From positions 19,743,980 to 19,807,979 of the forward strand of contig CM051034.1 of NCBI GenBank assembly GCA_027627225.1: a DNA stretch of 64,000 nucleotides, read 5' to 3'. Origin of the DNA: Congeria kusceri (lineage: Eukaryota; Mollusca; Bivalvia; Myida; Dreissenidae). Within the stretch, counting starts at the first letter, position 1; each line of letters begins with the position of its first letter. Positions 47,961 through 60,600 of the stretch are shown one piece after another. The translations under genes were made by a program, and so were the position numbers. Below the pieces are notes generated by a model. The model did not search any database. It was not told where the DNA came from and saw nothing but the letters and a program-made list of their open reading frames with translations.

Positions 47961-50534
47961 TAGTGTTGTGCCGATTAATCATTTCGTCGATTAATCAACG
48001 ATTCATAGGCATTGATTAATTAGTCGATTAAGATTTGGGATTCATTGATTAATTGATGATATCTATGCATGAGTTTTCTTTCTTTAAAAATTTCCAATCC
48101 CTTTCTTTTAACTTGAACAAGTAATCCAATTTATTGATATGTTTCAGTGGCCAAATAATATAATTAAACAACACACATGCACATATAATTAAATACATTG
48201 TTCGATAGAATACAATGTATACATATATATATTTTGATAATATGATTTGTTGAACTAATATTTGTCTCTAGTAAAGCTGTTATGTCTTAATTACAAACAA
48301 AGAAGTCCATGAAAGCTCCACTCAGTATTGTTGAATTTGGGGATATTACTTTTGTGAAAGGCTTGTCCAATCTTTTAAAATGTATAAATAAAAATAATAA
48401 AATTATAACTATTACTTCAATGTTTATAATTTTGTGGCGTCAGCATATGTCATACTGTCAAACACAAACTGAATCATTGGATAAAACATGCAGTCTCTCT
48501 GTTTGAAAAAGGCAATTTTTGATTTTTCCTCGAAAAAAGCAAAATAACTAGTGTTTCTACCCGATTTTGCCCATTGTGGATTCCATGATGACGGAAGACA
48601 AACGACGCATCATAGGTCCCCTATACCAATTCCTAACCAAGCATTTCATGCTGAGGTGAGATAAAATAACAAAATTAATAAAACGCTAAACAAATCTATA
48701 TGTATTGCTTATTCCTTCAGACCCTTAGTATTACGTGTTGTTTTATCTATGCCATGTTGTTGTTGTTTAGCTCACTGAGCACAACGTGCTCATGGTGAGC
48801 TTTTAGGATCGGCTTTTGTCCGTCATCCGTCCTGCGTCGTCCGTCGTGTGTCAACATTTTCATTCAAAGAACATCTCCGCTGGACAGATTTTCACTAAAC
48901 TTCACAGGAATGATCTTTGAGTGACCCTCTTTCAAAATTGTTCAAATCGTTCCAGTCCACTGCATATGTAGGTCACAAGAGCTAATAATAGATTTAAAAA
49001 GTGAAATCTTTACAAATCTTCTTCTCTGAAACCACAAGGCTTAGAGCTTTCATATATGAAATGTGACATCCTCTTATGGTCCTCTACATAGATTGTTCAA
49101 ATGATGCCCCTGGGATCGAAACTGGCCACGCCCCGGGGGTCACATGGTTTAAATAGACTTAAATCGCAAAATGACTTTAAAAATCTTCTTCGCTGAAACT
49201 GCAAGGCCTAGAGGTTTCAGATTTGGTAGTAACATTGTATAGTGGTCCTCTACAAAGATTGTTAAAATGATGCCCCTGGGATGAAAACTGGCCACACCCT
49301 GGAGCTCACATGGTTTATATAGTCTTCAATAGAAAAATGACTTTAAAAATCTTCTTCTCTGAAACCGCAAGGCCTAGAGGTTTCATATATGGTATGTAAC
49401 ATTGTATAGTGGTCCTCTATAAAGATTGTTCAAATGATGCCCCTGGGGTCAGTACTGGCCACAACCCGGGGGTCACAATGCTTATATAGACATAAATAGC
49501 AAAATGACTTTAAAAATCTTCTTTCTGAAACCACATGCCCTGAGGTTTCATATTTCGTAAGTAATGTTGTATAGTGGTCCTCTACAAAGATTGTTCAAAT
49601 GATGCCCATGGGGTCAAAACTGGCCACGCCTCGGGGCTAACATGGTTTATACAGACGTAAATGGCAAAATGATTTTAAAATTCTTCTCCTCTGACACCGC
49701 TTTTGTAATGAGACTTCATAAGTAGATACCTTATGGCGATACCTCGCTTGGGATTGCTAATGGGGAGGGTGGGGTCAAAGTCACTGTTAATGGTTTCAGC
49801 TCAATAACTTGGGAATTTTAATAAAACTTAATACACAGATACCTTATATCAGGACCTCGATTGGGATTGCATATGGGTTGGGTGTGGTCAAGGTCGAGGT
49901 CACTGATACTTATAATAAAAAACGGTTTCTGCTCAATAACTTGAGAACCCATTGAGATATTTAAATGAAATAAATATCGTTCAAATTATATCCCTGGGGT
50001 AGAAAGTGGCCACGCCCTGTGGGTCACACGTTTTAAATAGATCATACAAGTCTTCTCCTGAAACGGCAAGGCCCAGATCTTGATACTCAGTTAAGTGCTT
50101 TAGTGCCATTTGGCCCTCGTGTTATAAGCCATTATGATGCCTTTAACTCAGGTGAGGGACCTAGGGCCATCGAGGCCCTCTTGTTTTAATGAATTTGTGT
50201 ACCCAACGCAAGATAAAGATTTATAGTGTTTGTACGGTTGCTTAACTTTTCAATAATTAATATATCTGATATGTATCTTGTCAATAGTCCGGCATGTTAG
50301 TAGGATGCAGCTCACAAACTGTATTTACAAAAAAACATGCCTATTTCCTTCATAATTGCAATATAAATCAGACACATATTGATTGCAAAACTAAATAAAA
50401 CACTGTAAATCATTGAAACATTGCAGTCTATAGTATATTTCCTTTACTTTCGAGAATCCTGATTAATCGGTTGTTTAGTCAGAACTTGTTGCTGATTAAT
50501 CGACTAAACTTTTGGACACTGATTAACAACACTA
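47961..50534. mobile_element. hAT-like non-autonomous element with 8-bp target-site duplication
   Basis: The left end, TAGTGTTGTGCCGATTAATC, and the right end, GATTAACAACACTA, are inverted repeats, with further GATTAATCG motifs inside both ends. They are flanked by GTAATAAT (47953-47960) and GTAATACT (50535-50542), an 8-bp duplication with one mismatch, the hAT hallmark. No transposase is present. It carries a nested repeat at 48768-50188. Confidence 0.75.
48768..50188. mobile_element. Nested non-coding element with ~166-bp internal repeats
   Basis: It starts TAGCTCACTGAGCACAACG with its own hairpin partner GTGCTCATGGTGAGC and ends CCATCGAGGCCCTCTTGTTTTA. From about 48999 to 49690 a unit with ATGACTTTAAAAATCTTCTT, CTGAAACCGCAAGGCC, TAGTGGTCCTCTACAAAG and ATGATGCCCCTGGG repeats about four times. 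The ends match the 25.4-27.1 kb element's style. Confidence 0.8.
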
Positions 50535-50692
50535 GTAATACTTATCATTCTTTTCCTAATGTTAATAAAATCCTTTGCCATTCATGGTGAAACATAATTT
50601 TGTACATTTATTGGATTGTATTTTTTTATGCATTACCTTAGACCTAACATGACAATGATGATGATAGTAATCATTAATACATATTTACAATA

Positions 50693-50993
50693 AGGCCAAA
50701 ACAAAAAAGTTCTGTGTTTCAGGCAACCCGACCCTACAAATCTAAATTTATCAGATTTTTTCAATAAAGATAATCGTGATTAACTAGATAATTCGTGTCG
50801 AAAAGGCGCGTTATGTTATTAACTGATTATTCTGGATTTCATCATAGATGGATAGTATTTGGTTATGTGCTTGTCATTCGTTTGGCTTTTATGGCTAGAC
50901 TTTAAAGAAAAAATAATGAAAAATCAATCCCCACCCTACCTAACTTTTTGGAGACCATTGCCCGAAACAGACAATTTATTTTTTGTTTGTCCT
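50693..50993. mobile_element. MITE-like element, copy 2 (inverted relative to 8789-9183)
   Basis: It begins AGGCCAAAACAAAAAAGTTC...TTTCAGGCAACCCGACCCTA and ends in CCCGAAACAG...TTTGTCCT, the reverse complement layout of copy 1, without copy 1's internal 49-bp duplication. It lies immediately before the recombinase C-terminal block. Confidence 0.7.
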
Positions 50994-51659
50994 TATATAG
51001 ATTACATTCTTCAGGATCGCCCTTTTGTTGAGTGGCTTCTTTTGAGGAGTACCTCTCAAAATTACATCCCGAGACAGAAAGGTTGTGGCAAAACACCAGG
51101 GCATCGTTCAAAGATAGTGATCCAATATGGTACTGTAATGTTCCGGTTGGTGAAAAGAAGCTGAAAGCTTTCATGACCGATCTGAGTAAGAATGCAGAAC
51201 TATCTCAGACATATACGAACCATTGCATACGTGCAACAGGGGCCACAATTTTGTCGAAAAGCATGTATGGTGCGGCGCAGATTATGGCGGTCACTGGCTA
51301 TAAGTCTGTACAATCGCTCTCCGTATACCAGAGGGTTGATGATAATGAAAAACTCATGATGGGCCACACTCTATCAAGAAAAGCCGACGTTACAAGCTGC
51401 CCCACCAAGGCCTGCTTTGCAAGCCTCAGCTGAACCAGCCTCAAGCAACATGATAGTACCTGTGGCATTATTATCTAGTGTGGACAGTTCTAAATGGTGT
51501 TGATCTAAATTAATTTTTGGTGGATTCCATACTGTGATCTCAGTTCAGTCTTCTTCCTCTTCAAGGCAACAGACCACTGCTTTTTATGGGAATGTCACAA
51601 TTATTCACAGTCTTAAAATTAACAAATATACTAAGCTTTTGAGGCGCAACGCTTTCTTT

Positions 51660-52260
51660 TAAGGGGTTGCCAGACAAATAGTGTTCTTTGATTGAATGTT
51701 TGCTCAATTTGTTGTATAATAATTCATTGATATTTTCATTTTACAAAACGGTTGTCGTTGTGATATAAATGATACAAGGATATTAGACACCTCCATAAAA
51801 TATTGGGTCAGTAAACATTCAAAATTATTTTTTTAATTTAAATTTTGTTTTACCATTTAAAATCTTACTAAAAGAGTCGGTGTGATATAAACAATACAGG
51901 GTGAATTGCAAGCCAAATAGTGTTGTTTGATTAAATGTTTGTTCAATTTGTTGAATAAAAGTTCATTCACATTTTCATTTTGTCTGTGATATTTGTGATA
52001 TTATCATCTTACTTTAAGATCTTACTAAAGGGTGGTCAGTGTGATATTAACGATACAGGGTGAATTGCAAACCAAATAGTGTTATTTGATTAAATGCTTG
52101 TTCAATTTGTTGTATTAAACCTCATTCACAGCTCCAGAAAATATTGTCAGTAAGAATAATATAATAATTAGTTTAAATTTTGTTTTATCATCTTACTTTA
52201 AATTCTTACTAAAAGATTGTCGGTGTGATATAAACGATACAGTGTGAATTGCTAACCCGT
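51660..52260. repeat. Degenerate tandem repeats after the recombinase relic
   Basis: Units sharing CCAAATAGTGTT.TTTGATTAAATG, TTCAATTTGTTG and GTGATATAAACGATACAGGG start near 51668, 51908 and 52066, with a further end near 52225. Confidence 0.75.
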
Positions 52261-54530
52261 ATGGGAAAATACGGGGCATTCAAGCGTCTCGCCCAATATG
52301 AATCCCACCTTGACGTAAATTCCTGTTTGGTGTGCCGTCAGGCTATACAAATTTGATTTTATGTTTAGCGTCCCCATGAATTTTTGAAACCTACCAACCA
52401 GGCAGAAAAAAATGAGACGATAAAAGCAACATTTTTCTTTCACAACTTATTCATGGCAGTGGTACACGCCAAAGCAAATGTTTACCTGCAAAACTGTTAT
52501 ATATCATCTTTATATTGGGAACCTACTTTAACACGTTATTTTAACTGTGCGAATTAACTAGTTGCACACGGTATTTACAAATATTGATAAAAAGACCTAA
52601 AAGTCATTTTTTGTCAAATATTTATATGCTTTGTAACTCGATTTTTCACATTGTCAAATTTTTTTGTTTTCTTCGTTCAGGCGTCCAAAAACCATAACAT
52701 AGAACCAAAACATAGAATCAAATTGGTATGGCCTCATTTCTAAAACCCATCAACGCGCGCGATTTTCGAAATATCCACTTCAAGAAAAGTAAGAGTTGTT
52801 TTTCTTGTATGTTATTTTTACTCCAGGAAACCTTTATTTATAAGTTTGTTTGTTCAAATTCGTGTAATTTAATTTGAATTTTACTCAAAACTTAAAATGA
52901 CAATCACAGTGTTTGTATATTGTTTCCGCCATGACAAGAACAACGCAGTACTTTTTTTGTCAGACACACTTTCTAGGTTGATAAACACCTTAAAACAGCA
53001 TTCAGCAAAAACGCCGTGGTAAGATGACATTATTTTTATAGTTGATGCACTCTAGACAGTTCTTTCACATATACATTTGTTTGGAAAATGTTATTTAACA
53101 TAAAAATATGCCATGCCACGTCAAGTTGATATAAAATTTCTAAACAAAGCAACAGATTGTCCAGCAGTCGCCAGTTTGTTTTACTTTCTATGGAGTATAG
53201 AAATTTAGTCATGGTGTATGCAAAATAACTCATTGTCACGAGACCGCTTTTAGCCAATCAGATTGCATCATTTATGAAGGAGGTGAGATATAAGTATATT
53301 TTAGATGATATAGCCCCTATTAACATTTTGTATTTAGAATACAGATATTTTGCCCACATGGACACTATGCAAAGGGAATATCTGACGATCTTTTCTTTAT
53401 TTTGCACTCACACACTTTCAGCTTCACAAATGTGAACACCATATCTAAATGTGTACATGCAATATAAACCTACAATAGTTTTGTACATTTTTGTTAAATG
53501 GACTTGTTCACAGATTGTTCGTGGTTGTAAAAAATATCATTAAATGCTTTAACTACAAACTGCAGCACCTGGACTAATCTCAAACAAATACTATATAAAG
53601 AAAAAAAGGTAAATTAAAAAATTTGGCTTCGCCCGGTCTTGATTCCGGGACACTTGAGATCAAAAATCTCATGCGTTAACCACTCGGCCATTCGGACTTA
53701 TACATGTGTTTATGTATTTTAAAGCTATATGAGTGAGACACGTGTTTTCCAAAATATCGATTGAAAAGCGTTACGCTTTATAATTTTATCCATGTCGATA
53801 GATGAGTATCCATAAACGAAACAATATGTCCCATGTATTTCTTAGTCATGAGTGTTATTTCGCTTGTTTGAATGTAATGTATAAATTATTTTGGAATCTA
53901 TGAGAACAATTTCGAAAATGTTCAATTTGCAAAATTGTTAACAAGTCCCTTCAAGGATATGGTAACACTTAATTGCACACTAAGTTTTGTACCGATAATG
54001 CCAAACTTTGACAGACAATCATAACATAACATAACATAATCGTTATTAGGCATTAAGCAGCACATTGCAAATTTATAGCCTATGTCGTGACAGACAATCA
54101 GGTTTGTCTGTCAAGTTATGTTGGGGTCTGGCAAATTAAAATCACACAGTCAATCAAATTATAATGTTGGTTTATTGTGATGCATAACGGTATTTCTCAA
54201 ACAAATAAACATATGCAGACCATTTAAACAAAACAATTACGCTATGCTAATATATTTTACTAATTAATTGCTATCAAACTGTAGGTATGTAGAGTTGATT
54301 ACAAATCGGGCAGCATGCAATTGTTTAAGAGGTTTCGATTATTTTTATTTTGTTTTAATACTTGTAAATAAACATAAACACTGCTAATCCTTGTTCAAAA
54401 TAGCAATCACTGTTTACATAAGATTACAGGTCAAATATACCACGTTCATTTAAAATTATTTGCTAAATAATAACTGTAAATTAATACGAATTAATACAAA
54501 CAAGCCGAACACAACATATAAATGACAAAG
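52261..54530. other. No protein gene seen
   Basis: Contains the tRNA-like relic at 53630-53697 and a short (CATAA)n run near 54020-54041. The possible polyadenylation signal of the minus-strand GPCR (AATAAA) is at 54344-54349. Confidence 0.5.
53630..53697 (-). pseudogene. Ser/Leu-like tRNA relic
   Basis: On the minus strand it has a perfect A box TGGCCGAGTGG (53680-53690), a perfect anticodon stem TGAGA-TTTTTGA-TCTCA and a perfect T stem CCCGG/CCGGG. The B box (GGAATCAAGACC) is off consensus and the acceptor ends do not pair. Confidence 0.5.
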
Positions 54531-55859
54531 TCAACAACATCGCCAGTAATTGCGTATGTCATGCAAAGTTTGCAGCAAAGCCTTCTTAAATTGCCTATCG
54601 AGAAACCAGTACACGAATGGATTGATCACGTGGTTTATAAAAACAAACCGTAATCCAAAAAACAAAAGCGCTTTCTTGTTGTTTGACAGGCCTCGTAGCA
54701 AATGTTTGTCGCTAGCAATAAGCGAAAGAATGGACAAATAAAGAACCACCGTCAATGTGAATATTATGCTTAAAATCAGAGTTATTTTTGTCTTGCGTTG
54801 GATACGAATGCTTTGGAAAGCACATCTGTTGGTATTACACGTACAGTGTACTTCGCGTGGTAACTGTGATCTATTTACACTCCTTATTCCGTCTGTGGAA
54901 TAATTGTCAGTCTGATGAGTGACCTGATCCTTGAGAGTATTTGAGGATTCTGGAGTAAATGCGTTTACTGGAATTGTATTAGTCAGCGAGTTACAATAGT
55001 CGTTGTTGCTGGAGCATACATTTTCACCCACGGTCATTTGTTCTTTTTGTGTTTTAAAAATATACAGTGGTTCATTCTTGAGTAACATTTTATATGTATT
55101 TACCATTTGTCCTTCAGTTGTTAATAATTGCTCGTTGACAGGGGAATCGTTTTCTAATTCCTGTTTGGTACTCGATGTCGTTGATAATATGTCTTTACGG
55201 CTGTTTTGGGCCCGTGTTTGAAGAAATTTCTTTGCTAACAGTGTGTACAAAATAACCGTCGTGATCAGAATACACGGGATGATAGCCAGTTCAAAATACA
55301 TATAAAGCGAGTGCATCCCAGTGTCAGTGAAGTATACGTCCTTTTCACATATCGATACCTGGATTTTGTAGTCTTCTTCAATATACGTGTAAATCCCCCA
55401 TAGAGCAGGAACCGGAGATGACATGATGCCAGATACAATGCAAATTACCAAGCAGATGAGCAGAGCGTGATGGGTCCGTATTTGCCATCCATGAGGGTGA
55501 CCCAGTTTCCTGTATCTGTCAAACGCGATGACACAAAGACAAAACGCTTCACCTGTAACTGTGAACATATTGAAGAATGATTTAATCTTACAGAACGCTT
55601 CGATTGGCGGATAAACGTACCAGTAGAGTTGAGTGATTATCTCCCCAGGCATCGTGGCAAATACACTGATGATATCCATAATCGCTAAGCACAGCGCAAA
55701 GTGTCGAAAATTACACACTGGGTATCTGCACAGAAAAACATAAATGACAATTATATTTCCAATGAATCCTATGACCATCTCACATCCAACATAAACTGCC
55801 ACCCAGGTGATTGCGCTCACCATTTGGCGGTTCAAGTCCTCTGCTGTTATATTATGCAT
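54531..55859 (-). CDS. Class A GPCR, orphan, intronless
   Basis: A 442-residue seven-helix receptor, third intact member of the local family. It starts MHNITAEDLNRQM (N-glycosylation NIT), keeps GFIGN in TM1, D62 in TM2 (LAIMD), MPGEI, C90, an intact DRY (114-116) and PHGWQI. TM7 has NHVINPFVYWFLD. The C terminus ends CC, a possible palmitoylation site. The third intracellular loop is long and Ser/Thr/Asn-rich. TM6 lacks CWxP, as in the paralogues. Compared with the other two it is more diverged in TM1-TM2 (VFLCRYPVCNFRHFALC). No close frame lesion was found. Confidence 0.92.
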   Translation of the reverse strand: MHNITAEDLNRQMVSAITWVAVYVGCEMVIGFIGNIIVIYVFLCRYPVCNFRHFALCLAIMDIISVFATMPGEIITQLYWYVYPPIEAFCKIKSFFNMFTVTGEAFCLCVIAFDRYRKLGHPHGWQIRTHHALLICLVICIVSGIMSSPVPALWGIYTYIEEDYKIQVSICEKDVYFTDTGMHSLYMYFELAIIPCILITTVILYTLLAKKFLQTRAQNSRKDILSTTSSTKQELENDSPVNEQLLTTEGQMVNTYKMLLKNEPLYIFKTQKEQMTVGENVCSSNNDYCNSLTNTIPVNAFTPESSNTLKDQVTHQTDNYSTDGIRSVNRSQLPREVHCTCNTNRCAFQSIRIQRKTKITLILSIIFTLTVVLYLSILSLIASDKHLLRGLSNNKKALLFFGLRFVFINHVINPFVYWFLDRQFKKALLQTLHDIRNYWRCC

Positions 55860-56431
55860 CGTACTGACCGTTCGCTAAACTTACCGGCGTTTTATTCCGC
55901 TGGCGGGAGCCAATACTACAACCGATAATACTCGCTGGCTGCTTCACAAGTCAGCTTGGCCGCTTTCAACGGAACAGTCACTATATTGACGTCTTGATAC
56001 TGTGTTTTCTCTGAATATTTTGTAACAATTACTAGCGAAAACGGACACTATAATGTTTGTTTTTCTTGCACAGGTTTGTATAGTCTTTTGCCGCGTTGGA
56101 TGCAACAGCTAGATTGTTTTGGGAAGATTAAATGAAACATCACTGTAGTTCGATTACTATGTCTGAAAATATTTGCTCAATGCGTTTGAAATAATTATTC
56201 CATTAGTGTTCGGTATTTTATTATTAATACGACGCGTTTTAATACTAAAGTATCCTATTATGACGTCGGCCTTTGCGAAATAACAGCTCTTAACTGTTAT
56301 TTGATATTGTGAAATCAAGCAAATACGCAATGCCTAATGGCGTCAGTTCATTTTATTTATATTGTCAGGGTCATCGTATGTCGTGTTATTACATATGTTT
56401 TCTTTGGTTTATTTTCGAAAGATAGACAGAA

Positions 56432-56588
56432 AATGAGTATATATCATAAATAATGGTAAAGAGAACACTAGGTAAGGAAGGTTTGAAGATAAGATTATTT
56501 GCTCGCACGAAAACGTGGACCAGGTTTTCTAAACCTCGCTAAATAAACTTATCGTTATTCAACAGTAACCTATTATTGTCTATATACG
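56432..56588. mobile_element. Foldback MITE, copy 3 (diverged)
   Basis: It shares AACCTCGCTAAATAAACTTA, CACGAAAACGTG and ATTCAACAGTAACCTATTAT with the copies at 11241 and 11547; the left end is degraded. Confidence 0.65.
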
Positions 56589-57263
56589 TGTTGTTGAGCT
56601 GCAATGAAGTAACACATTTGTCAGGAAAATTGTATATTGCTGATAAATGTTTCCTGTTATTCCTATTATATTGTATAGACTTATATAATGTGAAAATTAA
56701 TTAAATAAAGCATTCACTTTGCTACGAAGAAGGCCTCTGTTGATGGATAATGCAATTTACATGAAACAGCTGTGCCCAAATGTATACATAATTTTATGTT
56801 GGCAATCTTAGCTGAATAACTAAATAGAACACACGGAGGAGAGAAACCGTTTCCAATTTACATTCATTAAATCGGCAGGAAACAGAAATGACCATCGAAA
56901 CGACGGTCAGCCGTTTTCTATTATAAAACAACTTTCAGACTGAATATTACATTCATAACAGAAATATACATGTATTTATTTGCTGACACCAAACAAAACA
57001 CCGTTGTATATAACATAAATAAACTTCAACATCAACAAAACTATTTATCTTATCGAAAAATGCAAATACATCGTTTGTTTATCCCACAGCAACGGCTACA
57101 TTCGGTTTTGAATGAGAAATTAAGGACTGCGTGTGCAGTATCAATCAATCTGACTTGTCTTCACGCTGTGTATACATGTATATAATAGTTCGCTGCACGG
57201 CGAATTATTATTTTAGCTTCAATTTTGAACAATTATTATTTTATTATTATTATTTTTTTTTAT

Positions 57264-57388
57264 ATATTCTGACATCATTAGAATCAATGGATGGTTTTTC
57301 ATTATAATTTTCGTGCCAAATTTTTGATATATTCTGACATCATTAGAATCAATGGATGGTTTTTCATTATAATTTTCGTGCAAAATCG
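57264..57388. repeat. 65-bp tandem duplication
   Basis: ATATTCTGACATCATTAGAA begins at 57264 and 57329, with the following ~40 bases identical. Confidence 0.95.
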
Positions 57389-57464
57389 TACAGTTCCTCT
57401 TTAAAGATGATACTATAACCAATATAAAACTACAGCTGCATTAGCAGAAGAGAATCGTGTATTA

Positions 57465-57690
57465 CCAGTATACGCTCGTGAACTCTATCAGCATAATTAC
57501 GCGCTCGAATTGTTTCCGATATTTATATATATATAAATTTTTGTTTAACTTTTAAGTTTTGTTCGCGCACGTTTTAAATATGTTAATAATACTATAACTG
57601 CATTCGTCAATGGGGTACATGTTCATCGATTTAACTCGAATTCAGTACGGAAACAACTTATATATTCATCGCAGCGGTTTTGTTTTACGT
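57465..57690 (+). repeat. Dispersed repeat, copy 2
   Basis: Same-orientation relative of 4628-4815 (CTCGTGAACTCTAT, ATTACGCGCTCGAATTGTTT). Confidence 0.7.
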
Positions 57691-60600
57691 GTCAAACATT
57701 CATTTTGTATATGAGCATCAAATGCATTGAAATTGTCATTTGTTGATTTAAAAATAAATTTAGTATTCATATATCTTCTGTCTCAATTATTTTTTTGGTT
57801 ATGCAAGCGCGTAACTAAAGTGTCTTGAATATCGTCACACGCATATATCCTGCTTTTTATAGACACCTATAAGAATAAACATGCGTACAGTTATTTAAAC
57901 CTTTTTATTCATAACTATCCGTCAGTTATAGTAGCAAGATACGTTTAGTGCGTATTTTATGTATAATACAGCTCATGTAATAAAACTTTTTTACTGGCCG
58001 CCGAGAAATCAAAATTATCGGTAAGAGAGCATATTCGGCGAAACGACATCGGAGATATTAAACCCTAAACTATTTTTGTCGATATATAGCCCTGGCTATT
58101 TTTGTCGAAAGTAGATTGTAAGACTCGCCTACGCTTATCAGTAAACGCCCCATAAAGGTTAGTCTTAGTAAGTATGTATACAAACGTGGTACGTTCATCC
58201 GGTTGTCTGTTCGCCACAAAACATGTCAGCTTCAAACCCTTTAACCGCTTTTAAACAGGAATTCGATGAAAAAAGACAGTGATGTGTTTTAATTGATATT
58301 ATTCGCCTTTATATCGTATTTTCATGTTTTTTGTTTCATAATTGTTTTGCAAATAAATATTATTCTTCATTTAACAAACTACTCAGTAAATACATGATTT
58401 CTACGCGAAATGTATTTTCAACAATACTAGCTTGGACTCCAAAATTGGCATTTCAACAAAAGTTGTCTACCATTTAATGCTTCCCAATGTACATGGAGTT
58501 GTGCGCAGTGGTACATGTAGCTGAAATCACGCGGGGTCACTTCCATTAAGGGCACAATACATCTATTTTACATCAACTCGCTTCTGACTCGTCCAAACTG
58601 CGCGTATGGCGAAATACATTTGTTTTACGTGAGACGTACTGTGTGTATGAGTAAGAAAAACCGGATATTCACATATACATAAATTATCGCGCATATGTCT
58701 TATACTTGTAGTGCAACCTCTATAGATTCGTGCATTATGCTATAAATAAGCCTTATAAATAAATTAGTCTTGGGATGGCAGACTTATGGATACTAGCATG
58801 TAGCTTATTCCAGATCACTGATACGTAGTATATTGTATAATACTGGTTACCCCATTGCTATATTAGCTAAACAGTTATTTTGGTAATGCAACTCTGTGTT
58901 TTGTAGTTGAATGTCAAACAAGTAACAATCATGCTTGCTTCCATAAATTCCATATATTCACAGAGTGGCAAACTGACAATTTTAAAAATGTCCATCAGAT
59001 AAAAAATACTCCACCTTGCCCGAATGGCCGTATGGTAAGATTGTGATCCCGAACGTCGTTGTTTCGGGACACGGCAAGGCAAACCTTTTCATTTACATTT
59101 TGTCTGTATTTTATATTCGTTTTGGTTAGTCCAGATGCTTTAGTTTTAGCATTTAAGATATTTAATGACATATTTCAAAAATACGAACTTCTGTAAATAA
59201 GTCCATGTAAATGTCAAGCAATAGCGAATGATGTGTTTGTCCAATCATGACACTCGAAAATCACTGGAAATGAGTAAACACAAAACACACGTGGCGTAAT
59301 TCATCCAGATTTATCCTTTACAATGGTTCGGGTGAGTTAAGTAATACAGAATTAGAAGATATTAATAAACTTTTTTCTCCTCTGGATGTTTTTGGGGTTG
59401 ATTTTTCTTATTTTAAAATTTTAATACCTTAAAATTAAAATGTAAATGTATATAATTATATGGAATAACCATATTCATTCGGGTCGCATACAAGAAGGAC
59501 AAATGTCAGTCATGTACTGATTATGTGTAATTGTGTGCTTCCTAAACCCTTTTAAATCGACCGGCTGTTGGAAAGCCAATGATAAAGAATCAAAGGAAGA
59601 GTAGAAAACGTACAAGTTGACAGGAACACACATAACATATTGCTTTACTAAAAATGCTTGATAAAGGAATCTGAACAAACACGTTTTATTTTCTTATTAA
59701 ATATACACTTTACTTTTAAGAAATTCTTGTGCAACACATGGGCAATTAATTTTTATATAGAACGTCTATTTTATCGGGGCTACTGTGAACATAACGCTTT
59801 GCAAAAATACGTGACTTATATAGGCTAGCGGGGTTCAACAAACTAGTAAGTGAACATAACATTTATTAATTGAGTATTTAATCTTGTGAAGCTGTAAAAT
59901 GTTAATCAACTAATGAAATTGTATAAGAAAGTCTTCATTGCATATGTTTAATTACGGAAAAAGGAATTACTGCTTAGTGCTTTTGGACACGCATTATTTC
60001 ATAAACCTATTATCCAGACCGTACTAGACAATTATTTAAGTGCATGAACTAAAATATAAAGAATTGAATACATGAGTGCGAAGTTTTTGCAGGCTGATTC
60101 TTTCAAATCTAAATTATATATTTAATTAGTACAATTAAAGGTACTAATGGTGGACCTCTTAGAATCCGCAGTTTAAGAAAGAAAATAACGTTAACTGATT
60201 TTTGTATTTCATTTTCTTGGAGGAATATATATTTGCCCAATGAGCAGTTATTTGTTTTAAACATAGCTGGATATTAAACAAACGATAAATAGACAGATAT
60301 ATGGTTAAAACTCACAAACATAATGTATCTATTTATAGATTTAGAACAACTGTAGTTTATAAAACTATCGAAAGCAATAAGGAGTATTTTCTAACATGCA
60401 GTGTATAAAATTACCATAAGCAATTACTGTAACAGTGCAGTTTGGCTCATTAAACTCAAAGAACATAACACGATGAAGTAAACGTTTTCTGCAATACATT
60501 TGAATAAGCTACAAAAACAACTCTTTAGACGCAAAGTAAGTAATATTTATTTAAACCGATTGATGTGACGTTATTAGACGAAGCTTTGTGAACGTGTGTA

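Larger units (their letters stand above)
47034..51433 (+). pseudogene. Broken Crypton/DUF3504-type tyrosine-recombinase gene
   Basis: Three coding blocks occur in order. 47034-47395: N-terminal and SAM-like part (FEDCPPEELAVALERLYMDL, RSGLNRYLQSPPF). About 47600-47850: core (GLFNKVHFDICLYFCRRG, DELTKNHRGN) with the first catalytic Arg. 51010-51433: C-terminal part (VASFEEYLSKLHPETERLWQ, TNHCIRAT with His-x-x-Arg, VYQRV with the Tyr). This matches the Crypton-derived DUF3504 domain found in KCTD1/ZMYM/QRICH1-like and many mollusc genes. Lesions: TAA at 47064-47066, a frameshift near 47170, and TGA at 51029-51031 just before VASFEEY. The usual GH near the active site reads GY. A hAT-like element sits between blocks two and three. 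Confidence 0.8.
55860..57463. other. No protein gene seen; GPCR upstream region and MITE
   Basis: Contains the foldback MITE copy at 56432-56588 and a 65-bp duplication at 57264-57388. No other exon or frame was recognised. Confidence 0.5.
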
